Counted from the first letter of the stretch, positions 17,773 through 25,996 are shown. The stretch is 33,400 bases of DNA from Chlorobiota bacterium (GCA_013152355.1 JAADGO010000182.1:8182-41581), one strand, 5' to 3'. Made by a program: numbers and translations. Notes: generated by a model not told the origin, from the sequence alone.

Positions 17773-18882
17773 ATGGGAACAAAAGAAATTAGCACTAAAC
17801 CCCCAAAAAGACTCTATTCACTGGATGCACTCCGTGGTTTCGATATGTTTTGGATCACAGGAGGCGGCATGCTTGCAATTACGGTTTCGGACTTAACAGG
17901 TTTTGAATGGCTGGGAGTACAAATGGAGCATGTTAAATGGGACGGGTTCCATTTTTACGACCTTATATTCCCACTGTTTATGTTCATTGCAGGAGTTGCA
18001 ATCCCTCTTTCGGTAAAAGCCAGGCTGGACAGGAACGTCCCGAAAAAGAAACTATTAAAAAAAGTATTTTACCGCATGGTTGCTTTGGTATTGCTGGGCT
18101 TGGTTTATAATGGCGTTTTCAAAACCGGATTTGCAGGAAGCCGCTTTGCAAGTGTACTTGGCCAAATTGGTATTGCCTACTTTTTCGCATCCCTTATTGT
18201 AATTTATTTTAAAACTTTCAAAGCCCGGCTAATCTGGCTGGGGGGGATCCTGGCAGGTTATGCCATGATACAGTTACTCATCCCGGTTCCGGGCTTCGGG
18301 GCTGGCGTATTGACCCCCGAAGGCTCTATTAATAGCTTTATCGACCGGCTTTTCCTCCCTGGGAGGCTATATGGCGGCACTTTTGACCCTGAAGGGTTGT
18401 TGTGCATAATCTCGGCTACCGGAATTACCTTAATGGGTACCGTTGCGGGGAATATATTGCGGAGAAAAGATAAAACAGACTGGCAAAAAATCAGTTACCT
18501 GTCAGCTACCGGTGCAGGGCTGATTATTTCAGCACTCATTATTTCGCCATTCTACCCAATTATTAAAGCTTGCTGGACAACTTCCTTCAACCTGCTTGCA
18601 GGAGGGATCAGTTTCCTGCTGATTGCTTTGTTTTACCTGATTATTGACCACTGGGGATTTAAAAGCTGGTCGTTCTACTTCAGGGTAATTGGCATGAATT
18701 CCATATTCGTTTACATGTTCAGGCGAATTATAAACATGCAGGATATTTCCGAATTCTTTTTTGGCTGGTTGTCTAACCCAGAAAGCAATTACGGTAAACT
18801 GATAATTATTATCGGAGCAATAGCATTAACGTGGTTGTTATTATATTATATGTATAAAAAGAAAATATTCTTAAAAGTTTAG
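17773..18882 (+). CDS. HGSNAT/NagX-like membrane acyltransferase (DUF5009 type)
   Basis: Multi-pass inner-membrane protein (369 residues, about ten helices) of the heparan-alpha-glucosaminide N-acetyltransferase/NagX group. It starts with the family signature RLYSLDALRGFDMFWI (about 13-28). The segment EHVKWDGFHFYDLIFPLFMFIAG (from about 52) aligns by eye with the human HGSNAT catalytic-His region, so H53 is the likely acetyl carrier. Bacterial members are found with amino-sugar uptake genes and are thought to act on GlcNAc-type sugars or to transport them. No such neighbours are present here: it stands alone between divergent dnaK and co-directional panB. The exact substrate is unknown. Confidence 0.8.
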   Translation: MGTKEISTKPPKRLYSLDALRGFDMFWITGGGMLAITVSDLTGFEWLGVQMEHVKWDGFHFYDLIFPLFMFIAGVAIPLSVKARLDRNVPKKKLLKKVFYRMVALVLLGLVYNGVFKTGFAGSRFASVLGQIGIAYFFASLIVIYFKTFKARLIWLGGILAGYAMIQLLIPVPGFGAGVLTPEGSINSFIDRLFLPGRLYGGTFDPEGLLCIISATGITLMGTVAGNILRRKDKTDWQKISYLSATGAGLIISALIISPFYPIIKACWTTSFNLLAGGISFLLIALFYLIIDHWGFKSWSFYFRVIGMNSIFVYMFRRIINMQDISEFFFGWLSNPESNYGKLIIIIGAIALTWLLLYYMYKKKIFLKV

Positions 18883-18967
18883 GAAGCTGCCTGAAAATTA
18901 TCCTTTTATTTTAGATATGTTTACCCTGGTTGGTTTCAAACATTCTTAAATTAACCACACAATTTTA

Positions 18968-18975
18968 TACTTTTG
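18968..18975 (+). promoter_or_regulatory. Candidate -7 element for panB
   Basis: TACTTTTG matches the Bacteroidota -7 consensus TAnnTTTG exactly, 27 bases before the panB start. The -33 region at the expected spacing (around 18945) does not contain TTTG, so support is partial. Confidence 0.4.
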
Positions 18976-19002
18976 TAATTTAACAACTGAATAATTAAAA
19001 AC

Positions 19003-19818
19003 ATGCCGGTTAATAAAGAAATTAAGAAAGTGACCACCCACCGCCTTATGGAGATGAAATTGCGGGGAGAAAAAATAGCCATGCTGACATCGTATGATTA
19101 CAGCATGGCAAAATTAGTTGACGAAGCAGGTATAGATATTATCCTGGTTGGCGACTCGGCATCAAATGTTATGTCGGGCAACGAAACCACCTTGCCCATC
19201 ACTTTAAACCAAATGATTTACCACGGGGCATCGGTTGTGAAAGCAACCACGCGCGCATTGGTAGTGGTCGACCTGCCTTTTGGCACATACCAGGGCAATT
19301 CAATGGAAGCACTTGCATCGTCTATCAGGATAATGAAAGAAACTGCTGCCGACTCTGTAAAGCTGGAGGGGGGGGCTGAAGTCATTGAATCGGTTAACCG
19401 CATTCTTTCAGCCGGGATCCCCGTAATGGGGCACCTGGGGCTAATGCCGCAATCTATTCATAAGTTCGGCACATACTCTGTGCGGGCAAAAGCCGAGGAC
19501 GAAGCAAAAAAATTATTAGAAGACGCTCATTTATTAGAAGATGCGGGGTGTTTTGCAATAGTCCTTGAAAAGATCCCTGCGGCACTGGGCAAACAGGTTG
19601 CACAAGAACTCAACATCCCTTTAATTGGTATTGGAGCCGGCAATGGAGTAGATGGGCAGGTTTTGGTTATTCATGATATGCTCGGTATCACCCAGCAATT
19701 CTCACCCCGTTTCCTGCGTAGGTACCACGACCTGGCAGCCGAGATCAAGGGGGCTGTAGGTGCTTACATTGATGATGTAAAATCACTTGACTTCCCGAAT
19801 GATAAAGAACAATATTAA
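19003..19818 (+). CDS. panB: 3-methyl-2-oxobutanoate hydroxymethyltransferase
   Basis: First committed enzyme of pantothenate synthesis: transfers a hydroxymethyl group from 5,10-methylene-THF to alpha-ketoisovalerate, giving ketopantoate. The 271-residue protein shows the family blocks [30 protein letters not shown] (about 27-56, including the metal-binding Asp), [31 protein letters not shown] and LVIHDMLGI near the C-terminus. The start at 19003 is preceded by an AT-rich leader with a -7-like element. The next gene begins 37 bases later on the same strand and may be co-transcribed. No panC or panD is in the window. Confidence 0.95.
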   Translation: MPVNKEIKKVTTHRLMEMKLRGEKIAMLTSYDYSMAKLVDEAGIDIILVGDSASNVMSGNETTLPITLNQMIYHGASVVKATTRALVVVDLPFGTYQGNSMEALASSIRIMKETAADSVKLEGGAEVIESVNRILSAGIPVMGHLGLMPQSIHKFGTYSVRAKAEDEAKKLLEDAHLLEDAGCFAIVLEKIPAALGKQVAQELNIPLIGIGAGNGVDGQVLVIHDMLGITQQFSPRFLRRYHDLAAEIKGAVGAYIDDVKSLDFPNDKEQY

Positions 19819-19855
19819 CAAGGTGTAACCTGCTAACTCACAGCTAATAACTACA

Positions 19856-20536
19856 ATGGAGATTCTTTTTGAAGACAACCATATCATTGCCATTAATAAA
19901 GCTTGTGGCGAACTTACACAAGGAGACAAAACCGGCGACCCGCCACTGACGGAACAGGTAAAAGGCTACCTGAAAAAGAAATACAACAAACCGGGCAATG
20001 TATTCATCGGGCTGCCCCACCGACTCGACCGCCCTACCAGTGGAGTTGTAATTTTTGCCAAAACAAGCAAAGTATTGCCCCGGTTAAATAAACTTTTTCA
20101 AACCAAGGGGGAAGTAAAGAAAATATACTGGGCAGTGGTAGATAAGATGCCGCCAAAAAAGGAAGGTACGCTGGAGCACTACCTCGTGAAAAACCATGAA
20201 AAGAACAGGAGTTTTGCCTACACAGAACCTGTTGAAGGCGGGAAATATGCCAAATTAAACTACCGTTACCTGGCCAGCTCCGACAACTACCATTTACTGG
20301 AGATTGATTTACTAACAGGCAGGCACCACCAGATAAGGATACAATTAAGGCAACTGAAGCTGTACATTAAAGGCGACCTGAAATATGGGTCTCCCCGTTC
20401 AAACAAAGATGCCGGTATCCATTTGCATGCAAGGAAGATATCTTTTATCCACCCTGTGAAACAAACCCCTGTCACAATTGTAGCCAACCCCCCAAAAGAT
20501 GCCGTTTGGGACTATTTTCTGAAAAAAGTACAATAA
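19856..20536 (+). CDS. RluA-family RNA pseudouridine synthase
   Basis: Converts uridine to pseudouridine in rRNA or tRNA. The 226-residue protein is a short RluA-type enzyme without the N-terminal S4 domain. It opens directly with ILFEDNHIIAINK, has the catalytic motif GLPHRLDRPTSGVVIFAKT with the nucleophilic Asp (about residue 58), then the LLTGRHHQIRIQL block and the family C-terminus (HLHARKISFIHP). The target position cannot be assigned from sequence alone. It lies 37 bases downstream of panB. Confidence 0.9.
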   Translation: MEILFEDNHIIAINKACGELTQGDKTGDPPLTEQVKGYLKKKYNKPGNVFIGLPHRLDRPTSGVVIFAKTSKVLPRLNKLFQTKGEVKKIYWAVVDKMPPKKEGTLEHYLVKNHEKNRSFAYTEPVEGGKYAKLNYRYLASSDNYHLLEIDLLTGRHHQIRIQLRQLKLYIKGDLKYGSPRSNKDAGIHLHARKISFIHPVKQTPVTIVANPPKDAVWDYFLKKVQ

Positions 20537-20679
20537 ACTTTAGTTAACGGACAACCTTTTGCCTATGAAATTGTTTTAAAGGAGGTTTTTAGGATAATTA
20601 ACTATAACTTTATGCTATATGAAAGCCGGTAGGGCTTCTTCACAAAAAAAAGATATTTTAACTTGTAAACATTTAAATT

Positions 20680-21261
20680 ATGCCATTTGAATTACCTTCG
20701 TTACCGTATGCTAAAAATGCACTTGAACCATTTATTAGCGAAAAAACCCTGGAATTCCACCATGGGAAACATCATCAGGCGTATGTAAATAATTTAAACA
20801 ACCTCATTGCAGGCACTCAATTCGAAAATGCCAGCCTCGAAACTATCATAAAAGAAGCCGATGGCGGTATTTTTAATAACGGGGCACAGGTGTACAACCA
20901 CACTTTTTATTTTGAACAGTTTGCAAAAGGCGGATGCAAAGAACCTAAGGACAGGTTGAAAGCAGCTATTGAAAAAGATTTTGGCTCGGTTGAAGCCTTT
21001 AAAGAACAGTTTTCGAAATCGGCTGCAACACTGTTTGGCTCGGGCTGGGCCTGGCTGGTGGTCAATGAAGAAGGGAATCTTGAAATTGTTCAGTCAAGCA
21101 ATGCCGGGAATCCATTAAAAATAGGGAAAACACCTCTATTAACCTGCGATGTATGGGAACATGCCTATTACCTGGACAAACAAAACGCACGGCCAAAATA
21201 CATTGAGGATTTTTGGGAAATAATAGATTGGAAGGTAATCTCCGAAAGGTACTTCGGATAA
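20680..21261 (+). CDS. sodB: Superoxide dismutase, Fe type (possibly Fe/Mn cambialistic)
   Basis: Converts superoxide to oxygen and peroxide. The 193-residue protein is close to E. coli FeSOD throughout, starting MPFELPSLPYAK. Metal ligands are His27 (LEFHHGKHH region), the His in AQVYNHTFYF (about 75), and Asp and His in TCDVWEHAYYLD (about 158 and 162). The active-site Gln lies in the first half (GAQVYNH), and SNAGNP occupies the other possible Gln position, which indicates the Fe type. Some Bacteroidales homologs are known to work with either metal. A 58-residue winged-helix gene begins 12 bases after the stop and is probably on the same transcript. Confidence 0.95.
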   Translation: MPFELPSLPYAKNALEPFISEKTLEFHHGKHHQAYVNNLNNLIAGTQFENASLETIIKEADGGIFNNGAQVYNHTFYFEQFAKGGCKEPKDRLKAAIEKDFGSVEAFKEQFSKSAATLFGSGWAWLVVNEEGNLEIVQSSNAGNPLKIGKTPLLTCDVWEHAYYLDKQNARPKYIEDFWEIIDWKVISERYFG

Positions 21262-21273
21262 AATACAAAAATT

Positions 21274-21450
21274 ATGAGTACAGAAAAAGTATTGCAAACA
21301 CTAGCAGCATCCGGGAAACCGATGAAAGCCGGAGAAATCGCAGATGCGTCAGGAATGGATAAAAAAGAAGTAGATAAAGCAATGAAGCAACTTAAAGCAG
21401 AAGGCAAAATTGTTTCTCCCAAAAGATGCTTCTGGGAACCAAACCGGTAG
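21274..21450 (+). CDS. Short winged-helix DNA-binding-like protein with SPKRC motif
   Basis: A 58-residue frame (ATG at 21274, TAG at 21448-21450). The product reads as one compact helix-turn-helix unit: helix 1 [10 protein letters not shown], then [20 protein letters not shown] (turn and helix 2), helix 3 [13 protein letters not shown], and a short wing [10 protein letters not shown]. The pattern, including the terminal SPKRC, matches a family of tiny MarR-like winged-helix proteins that I recall from Bacteroidota, clostridia and archaea; they have no assigned function that I know of. The Cys in the wing could be redox- or metal-responsive, which would fit its place 12 bases behind the SOD gene, but that is inference. 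Confidence 0.8.
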   Translation: MSTEKVLQTLAASGKPMKAGEIADASGMDKKEVDKAMKQLKAEGKIVSPKRCFWEPNR

Positions 21451-21519
21451 ACACCGGTTAATCCAAAAGACAAAACTAAAATTATTGGATAAGATCCCAA
21501 ATCATTTTAATTTTAATCT

Positions 21520-22446
21520 ATGACTACAGCCATCATAGATTTAGGGACTAACACCTGTAACCTTTTAATTGCAGAAACAGGAAACGGAAAGTATCAGATA
21601 CTCTACCAGGGGAAGGAAGCTGTAAGGCTGGGAGACGGTTCTATAAACCAAAACAAAATAAGCGGTAAAGCAATTGAACGGACGGTTATTGCTCTGAAAC
21701 ACCATCAGGAAACAATAGGTAAGTATCAGGTTGGAGAAGTAAAGGCCATTGCCACTTCGGCAGTGCGGACAGCAAAAAACCAGGATGAATTCATCAAAAG
21801 GATCCTTAAAGAAACAGGCTTAGCAGTTGAAGTAATCTCCGACAATCGAGAGGCTGAGTTAATATATAAAGGCGTTATCCTGGCATTTGGCAATTTGCCT
21901 GAAAACTCCCTGTCCCTTGATATTGGAGGAGGAAGCAATGAGCTTATTATTTCAGGTAATGAAGGGATTAAATGGAAAGGGAGTTTCCCGGCAGGAATGT
22001 CGCGGGTAATTAACCGATTCCATATTTCAGACCCAATTAAGGAAAAAGAAGTAAATAACCTCGTTTCCTATTTTGAAGACGTACATGAAGCTGCCTGGGA
22101 AATGTGTAGCCAATATCCCGGAGACACTCTGATTGGTTGCTCGGGTGCGTTCGACACCATTGCCGATATTATCGACCAGGTTGACCCGGGCAAGAAAGTA
22201 AGGGTAAATCAAAAAATAGAGTTGGAGGATTTCCGGGAAGTATACAGGCAACTTTTATTTTCAACCAAAACAGAAAGAGGGGGGATGAAAGGGATGGACC
22301 CGGTCAGGGTCGAGCTGATTGTCCCGGCTGTGATCCTTATCAATTCCCTTCTTGAGAAAACAGGGATTACCGAAATTTTCCAAACGGATTATGCGTTGAG
22401 GGAGGGGGTTTTATTTGAAAGCTTCGGGAACAATCCTTTGATATAA
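21520..22446 (+). CDS. Ppx/GppA-family phosphatase (exopolyphosphatase)
   Basis: ASKHA-fold enzyme that removes terminal phosphate from polyphosphate or pppGpp. The 308-residue protein is the short form with only the two actin-like domains and no C-terminal HD domain. Motifs: AIIDLGTNTCNLLIA at 4-18 (phosphate 1), KAIATSAVRTAKN at about 76-88, LSLDIGGGSNELIIS at about 131-145 (phosphate 2), SFPAGMSRVI, LIGCSGAFDTIADI (adenosine-type motif) and RVELIVPAVILINSLL. It follows the SOD/winged-helix pair by 69 bases on the same strand. It converges with the outer-membrane barrel gene at 22479. Confidence 0.88.
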   Translation: MTTAIIDLGTNTCNLLIAETGNGKYQILYQGKEAVRLGDGSINQNKISGKAIERTVIALKHHQETIGKYQVGEVKAIATSAVRTAKNQDEFIKRILKETGLAVEVISDNREAELIYKGVILAFGNLPENSLSLDIGGGSNELIISGNEGIKWKGSFPAGMSRVINRFHISDPIKEKEVNNLVSYFEDVHEAAWEMCSQYPGDTLIGCSGAFDTIADIIDQVDPGKKVRVNQKIELEDFREVYRQLLFSTKTERGGMKGMDPVRVELIVPAVILINSLLEKTGITEIFQTDYALREGVLFESFGNNPLI

Positions 22447-22478
22447 GCCAGGTCAATATTTTCTTTTCGGTTGCCACT

Positions 22479-23717
22479 TTAAAAGCTATATTTTAATTTT
22501 ATATACGCCATTGAATTGCCTTTATATTGGCCAAACTGCCCTTTCCCGTCACCCACAAAAATATTTGAGCCTAAAAGTATTGAAAAACTATCTTCGAAAT
22601 CATAGGTTATTTTTGGACGTATCAGGGCATCCTCATTTGTTAACCCGATGTATGAGAACAGTTCGAGGTGCAGGGTTTCGCGAAGCATATCATAACGTGC
22701 CAGGAAGGTCATCGTATTTTCTGTTTTTTCATCTACCATATTTTCTTCATGGTTTAAGATTGCCTGCTGGATAAATTGTGTACTGAGTTTTACACTCCCG
22801 ATATTAAAATCTAATCCGGCAACATAGTGCAGGTAGTTCTTTTTCACGAGTGCATCTTTTGCCAGCGGGCTTTCAGACTGGAAATATTTCCCATTGTACC
22901 AGGCAGCTTCACCACGCAGCACAACCCCTTTTATTTCGGTACTGAATGCACCTCCTGCCACAGTCAGCCTGTGGTGCTCGGGTGTGATATTCAACCCTGT
23001 TAATACAGGTTTCCCTGTTGACATATCAAATTGCTTTGTTACATGGAAAGCCGGGTTATCGTCCCATGTATACCCACCCATCAACTCAAAATCAATTTTT
23101 GATGTGAGTGCCGAATATTTCACAAACAATTCGCTGTTTCCAAGGCTTGGTTTCACATCTGCTTTCGACCAGTCGAAAGTAGCGGGTGCCATAAATTCAG
23201 GTTGTTTGTACCAGATAGAGCCTGCAGCGGGCCTCTCGGTAGGGGTAAATACAGGGATGCCGATCACCTCGAAAGTACTATTCCCAAAATAATAGTCGAA
23301 TTTTACGGCATTAACACCAATACGTATCTCATCAAAATCGGGCAAAAGGAATTCCGTGAGGTTCAGTGGCGAAACAATGTCGGTAATAAAAACCCCGTCT
23401 GCTTTACCCCAGACGACCTGTTGTTTCCCAATACGGATATCGAAATTATTAAAGTACAGGTCAACATAAAGCTCCCTTAACCGTAAGTCTAAACTATCGC
23501 CATTGTAATGGTACAGCAAAGGGTTTGCTTTAAATGCAATCCTGTCCCCCATTTTTGAGATATTCAAATTAAAGGTGTTCTGCAGGATGGCAAAATCCCC
23601 ATTATCGAATAAAACACCCGTATAGTTCCTTGCAAACCCTGAAATATCAGGGTTTTGTGCAATTGTAAATTGAAAAGCCAATAACAACAATATCAGTGTC
23701 AGCCCTTTTGTTCTCAT
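22479..23717 (-). CDS. Outer-membrane beta-barrel protein, DUF1302/porin-like
   Basis: Secreted 412-residue protein with an N-terminal signal peptide (MRTKGLTLILLLLAFQFTIAQ, about 21 residues), followed by alternating beta-strand sequence and a terminal aromatic residue (IKLKYSF), as expected of an outer-membrane barrel. The segment IRIGKQQVVWGKADGVFITD (about 96-115) followed by SPLNLTEFLLPDFDE resembles the conserved region of DUF1302-type barrels. In other bacteria, proteins of that type are encoded beside MMPL/RND exporters and LolA-like proteins. It is the last gene of the operon, starting 20 bases after the OMPLA-like gene. Probable role: outer-membrane conduit or receptor for the hydrophobic cargo of the exporter (inference). 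Confidence 0.72.
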   Translation of the reverse strand: MRTKGLTLILLLLAFQFTIAQNPDISGFARNYTGVLFDNGDFAILQNTFNLNISKMGDRIAFKANPLLYHYNGDSLDLRLRELYVDLYFNNFDIRIGKQQVVWGKADGVFITDIVSPLNLTEFLLPDFDEIRIGVNAVKFDYYFGNSTFEVIGIPVFTPTERPAAGSIWYKQPEFMAPATFDWSKADVKPSLGNSELFVKYSALTSKIDFELMGGYTWDDNPAFHVTKQFDMSTGKPVLTGLNITPEHHRLTVAGGAFSTEIKGVVLRGEAAWYNGKYFQSESPLAKDALVKKNYLHYVAGLDFNIGSVKLSTQFIQQAILNHEENMVDEKTENTMTFLARYDMLRETLHLELFSYIGLTNEDALIRPKITYDFEDSFSILLGSNIFVGDGKGQFGQYKGNSMAYIKLKYSF

Positions 23718-23737
23718 ATTATCTATTCTATAAAGAT

Positions 23738-24634
23738 TTAAAATCGTAATTTTTCCGTCATTATTCCAAAACGGACCATATCTATCTGATGGTCGAAATA
23801 TATATTGTAATAGTCCATGCCATGGTACGCATGAACAAACAAACCGATATCTTCCAAGAACTTTGGATGGTAATAAAATGTCAGGCTTAGGTTGAGCCTG
23901 TTTAATGAAAAAGTATCCCAGTTATTCATATCTCCAAGCATCCAGGTTGTTTGCCCTTTTATTGAGAAACTTGCCTTTTTCCTATTCTTATTAGAATCTA
24001 CCGGTATTTTAAAAATTGAGAATTTCGTATTCCACCTGTACAAACCGTATATACCACGTAGCTCTTTATTAGTTAAGCCAGGGGGGTGTATTTCTAATGA
24101 TGTAGCAAAAAATTGTACCGCATTAAACCCCGGGCTATAATTTGTTTTTATTAACCCCAGCTCATAATAATTTGTAGCAAAATCACCTGTTTTAAGATTA
24201 ATGTCCCCATTTTCGAGATAAAAACCCCCATCCTGCCCATTTGAATGATGGGCTAATTTCCCGAATACAGTTAAGCTATTAACTCCTGTTTTTGAACTTA
24301 ACATATAATATACAGAAATTTGGGGCATATAACTTGGGGTCCTTACCGGGAACGACCTTTCCTGGTACATCCTGATAATAATCTGAGGAGTAATAACCCC
24401 CATCAACCGGGAATCTTTACTCTCCCGAATGTGGAAATTAGGTATCAGGTTCCCTTCAAACCAGAGTGGCTCAATATTCCCAATATCGGCAGGGAATGTT
24501 ATATAGCTATTCCCCTGATTTGCCTGGGTTATTGTGGTTAACCTTAGTTCCGGTATATTATCATTGCCGGCCTGCCCTGTCCAGGGAATCAAAAATATTA
24601 TTGCGGCAATAAATATGACAAAATATTTACTCAT
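23738..24634 (-). CDS. OMPLA-like outer-membrane phospholipase A1
   Basis: Predicted outer-membrane phospholipase (PldA fold) of 298 residues with a signal peptide (about 1-22). Aligned by eye with E. coli PldA, three regions match: FPVRTPSYMPQISVYY with PFRETNYEPQLFLGF; AHHSNGQDG with NHDSNGRSD, which places the catalytic His and Ser (His-x-Ser-Asn-Gly); and FATNYYELGL with RSWNRLYTRL, which places the third catalytic residue Asn. The C-terminus (HAYHGMDYYNIYFDHQ...FGI) also follows the PldA YSGYGESLIDYNFNQTRVGVG pattern. The His-Ser-Asn triad therefore looks intact. It lies between the LolA-like gene (20 bases) and the DUF1302-like barrel gene (20 bases), an unusual context for a phospholipase. 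Confidence 0.75.
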   Translation of the reverse strand: MSKYFVIFIAAIIFLIPWTGQAGNDNIPELRLTTITQANQGNSYITFPADIGNIEPLWFEGNLIPNFHIRESKDSRLMGVITPQIIIRMYQERSFPVRTPSYMPQISVYYMLSSKTGVNSLTVFGKLAHHSNGQDGGFYLENGDINLKTGDFATNYYELGLIKTNYSPGFNAVQFFATSLEIHPPGLTNKELRGIYGLYRWNTKFSIFKIPVDSNKNRKKASFSIKGQTTWMLGDMNNWDTFSLNRLNLSLTFYYHPKFLEDIGLFVHAYHGMDYYNIYFDHQIDMVRFGIMTEKLRF

Positions 24635-24654
24635 AATAAATAATATATACTGGT

Positions 24655-25440
24655 TTACAATCCTCTCATCATCATCCTTTCCGAGAATTTTGAGGCAGGG
24701 ATGCCGGTGTTTATCTGAACATTGCTAAGTACCATTTTTGTTTTATGGTTTTTCTGGGTATTTTCCATTTCTGAATTTGTGATAACATCAAATCCTGATA
24801 TTTTTTCAAATTTTAAGATTCTCAATATTTTTAGTAATTCCCCATCTTCATCATAAAACTCTTTTTTAAACCCGATGAAATTATCTTTCCTAATCCATGT
24901 TATTGTTTTTGAATACATATAGTCTTCATCTTTCGGGGTGCTTTGAATTACCCAATAATCAACGCCGTCAATGGTTTCTTCGCGCAGGATGGTGTGCGTA
25001 TCGTCATCAACTTTTCGGTCGCCAAGGTCGTCATACGTAAAATCAGACCCCATGAAATAGTCGCTTTTACTATCGCTCGAAATCCTTTTTGTTTTTTTTA
25101 TGGCAGGCAGGTAAATCCACTGGTCATCGCTTTTCGAAGCATCATCATAAGTCCAGTTCATAAAAGACGTGTTTTTAACATCGGCCGGAGCAACGAAGAA
25201 CATGATACTTTTTTCCATATCCCCGAAATCTTTAGTAAACTGCTTAATTTTCCTCACTCTTTCACTTCCGCTTTTATTTATGAGTGTCATGGTTAGGTTC
25301 GAGGCCATATCATCGCCTTCAGAACGGTTATAAACCTTTTCAATAATATCCCTTGCTGTCTCCTGAGCAAGGAGCTGTGCCGAGAATCCTCCTGCAAATA
25401 TGATTGCAAAGGCAATTGCTTTGATTCTTAAAGTTTTCAT
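24655..25440 (-). CDS. LolA-like outer membrane lipoprotein-sorting protein
   Basis: Periplasmic 261-residue protein with a signal peptide (MKTLRIKAIAFAIIFAGGFSAQLLAQ, about 26 residues). It belongs to the group annotated as outer membrane lipoprotein-sorting protein, a half-barrel LolA-type fold that shields lipids. Visible family features are MTLINKSGSERVRKIKQF, SFMNWTYDD...QWIYLPAIKKTKRI, the region MGSDFTYDDLGDR, and the C-terminal strand-rich part. Such proteins are regularly encoded beside MMPL exporters and are thought to carry hydrophobic cargo across the periplasm rather than to act as the housekeeping LolA. Its start codon lies right after a tandem AT-rich repeat (25443-25486), so its native upstream region has been displaced by the four-helix-bundle cassette. 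Confidence 0.85.
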   Translation of the reverse strand: MKTLRIKAIAFAIIFAGGFSAQLLAQETARDIIEKVYNRSEGDDMASNLTMTLINKSGSERVRKIKQFTKDFGDMEKSIMFFVAPADVKNTSFMNWTYDDASKSDDQWIYLPAIKKTKRISSDSKSDYFMGSDFTYDDLGDRKVDDDTHTILREETIDGVDYWVIQSTPKDEDYMYSKTITWIRKDNFIGFKKEFYDEDGELLKILRILKFEKISGFDVITNSEMENTQKNHKTKMVLSNVQINTGIPASKFSERMMMRGL

Positions 25441-25442
25441 TA

Positions 25443-25486
25443 TTCAATTATTTAATGGTTCAATTATTTAATGGTTCAATTATTTT
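25443..25486. repeat. Tandem AT-rich repeat, left flank of four-helix-bundle cassette
   Basis: The 16-mer TTCAATTATTTAATGG occurs twice exactly (25443-25458 and 25459-25474), with a partial third copy to 25486. Each 16-mer is two related octamers. The array fills the space between the LolA-like start codon and the stop codon of the four-helix-bundle gene, which lies inside the last copy. Confidence 0.95.
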
Positions 25487-25830
25487 GGGCTTACGGTTTT
25501 TAGTATAGCACCGAGTATTTTCATTATTTCATCAATATCTTTAAGCAAACTATTTGCTAAATCGATATCGATAAACTTGCTGTCTCTAAGTAACCTTATC
25601 CAATAATGAGTTTCTCTTGCTTCTTTATAGGCAATAAAAAACTTGGCCCTGAAATCTTTCTTTGAAATACTGCCGGCAGCTTCTTCCGAATTTGCACCTA
25701 TTGATGTTCCGCTTCTAAGGATTTGTTTCGATAAAGTATATTCTTTCTTTTCACTGCTTAAGAATTTATATACCTCAATTATGCGCAATGCAAAATCGTA
25801 TGTCTTCGAGAGAATAATATTTTCTTTCAT
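25480..25830 (-). CDS. Four helix bundle protein (23S rRNA intervening-sequence type)
   Basis: Small 116-residue all-helical protein of the 'four helix bundle' family first described from intervening sequences in 23S rRNA genes and widespread in Bacteroidota genomes outside rRNA. Typical features are LSKTYDFALRIIEVYKFL, the block LSKQILRSGTSIGANSEEA (about 33-51), FRAKFFIAYKEARETHYWIRLL and a last helix LLKDIDEIMKILGAIL. Its biochemical function is not established. Here it interrupts an otherwise tightly packed envelope operon between the MMPL exporter (167 bases) and the LolA-like gene (39 bases), and both flanks carry degenerate octamer repeats. This supports insertion as a discrete cassette. 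Confidence 0.9.
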   Translation of the reverse strand: MKENIILSKTYDFALRIIEVYKFLSSEKKEYTLSKQILRSGTSIGANSEEAAGSISKKDFRAKFFIAYKEARETHYWIRLLRDSKFIDIDLANSLLKDIDEIMKILGAILKTVSPK

Positions 25831-25841
25831 GATCTTAATAG

Positions 25842-25880
25842 TTTAATGGTACAATGATTTAATAGTGTAATGTTATAATG
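25842..25880. repeat. Degenerate octamer array A, right flank of cassette
   Basis: An AT-rich run with 8-bp period, each octamer containing TAATG or CAATG (for example TTTAATGG, TACAATGA). It resembles the left-flank repeat in the same orientation and begins 11 bases upstream of the four-helix-bundle start codon. Confidence 0.8.
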
Positions 25881-25947
25881 TTTTCATTGAATAACTGAGC
25901 TATTGAAGTTGTTTAAAGTTAAACTGAAAATCTACGAGAAACATCTT

Positions 25948-25996
25948 CATTATATCATTATATCATTGTATAATTTTATCATTGTCCCATTATTTA
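25948..25996. repeat. Degenerate octamer array B, inverted relative to array A
   Basis: An 8-bp-periodic run of CATTATAT-type octamers that ends just before the MMPL stop codon. Its reverse complement aligns with array A (25842-25880), so the two could pair as an imperfect hairpin with a loop of about 65 bases. Confidence 0.8.

Noticed and set aside
25443-25996. Possible CRISPR-like array
   Set aside because: The repeats are 8 to 16 bases, degenerate and without unique spacers, and no cas gene is present.
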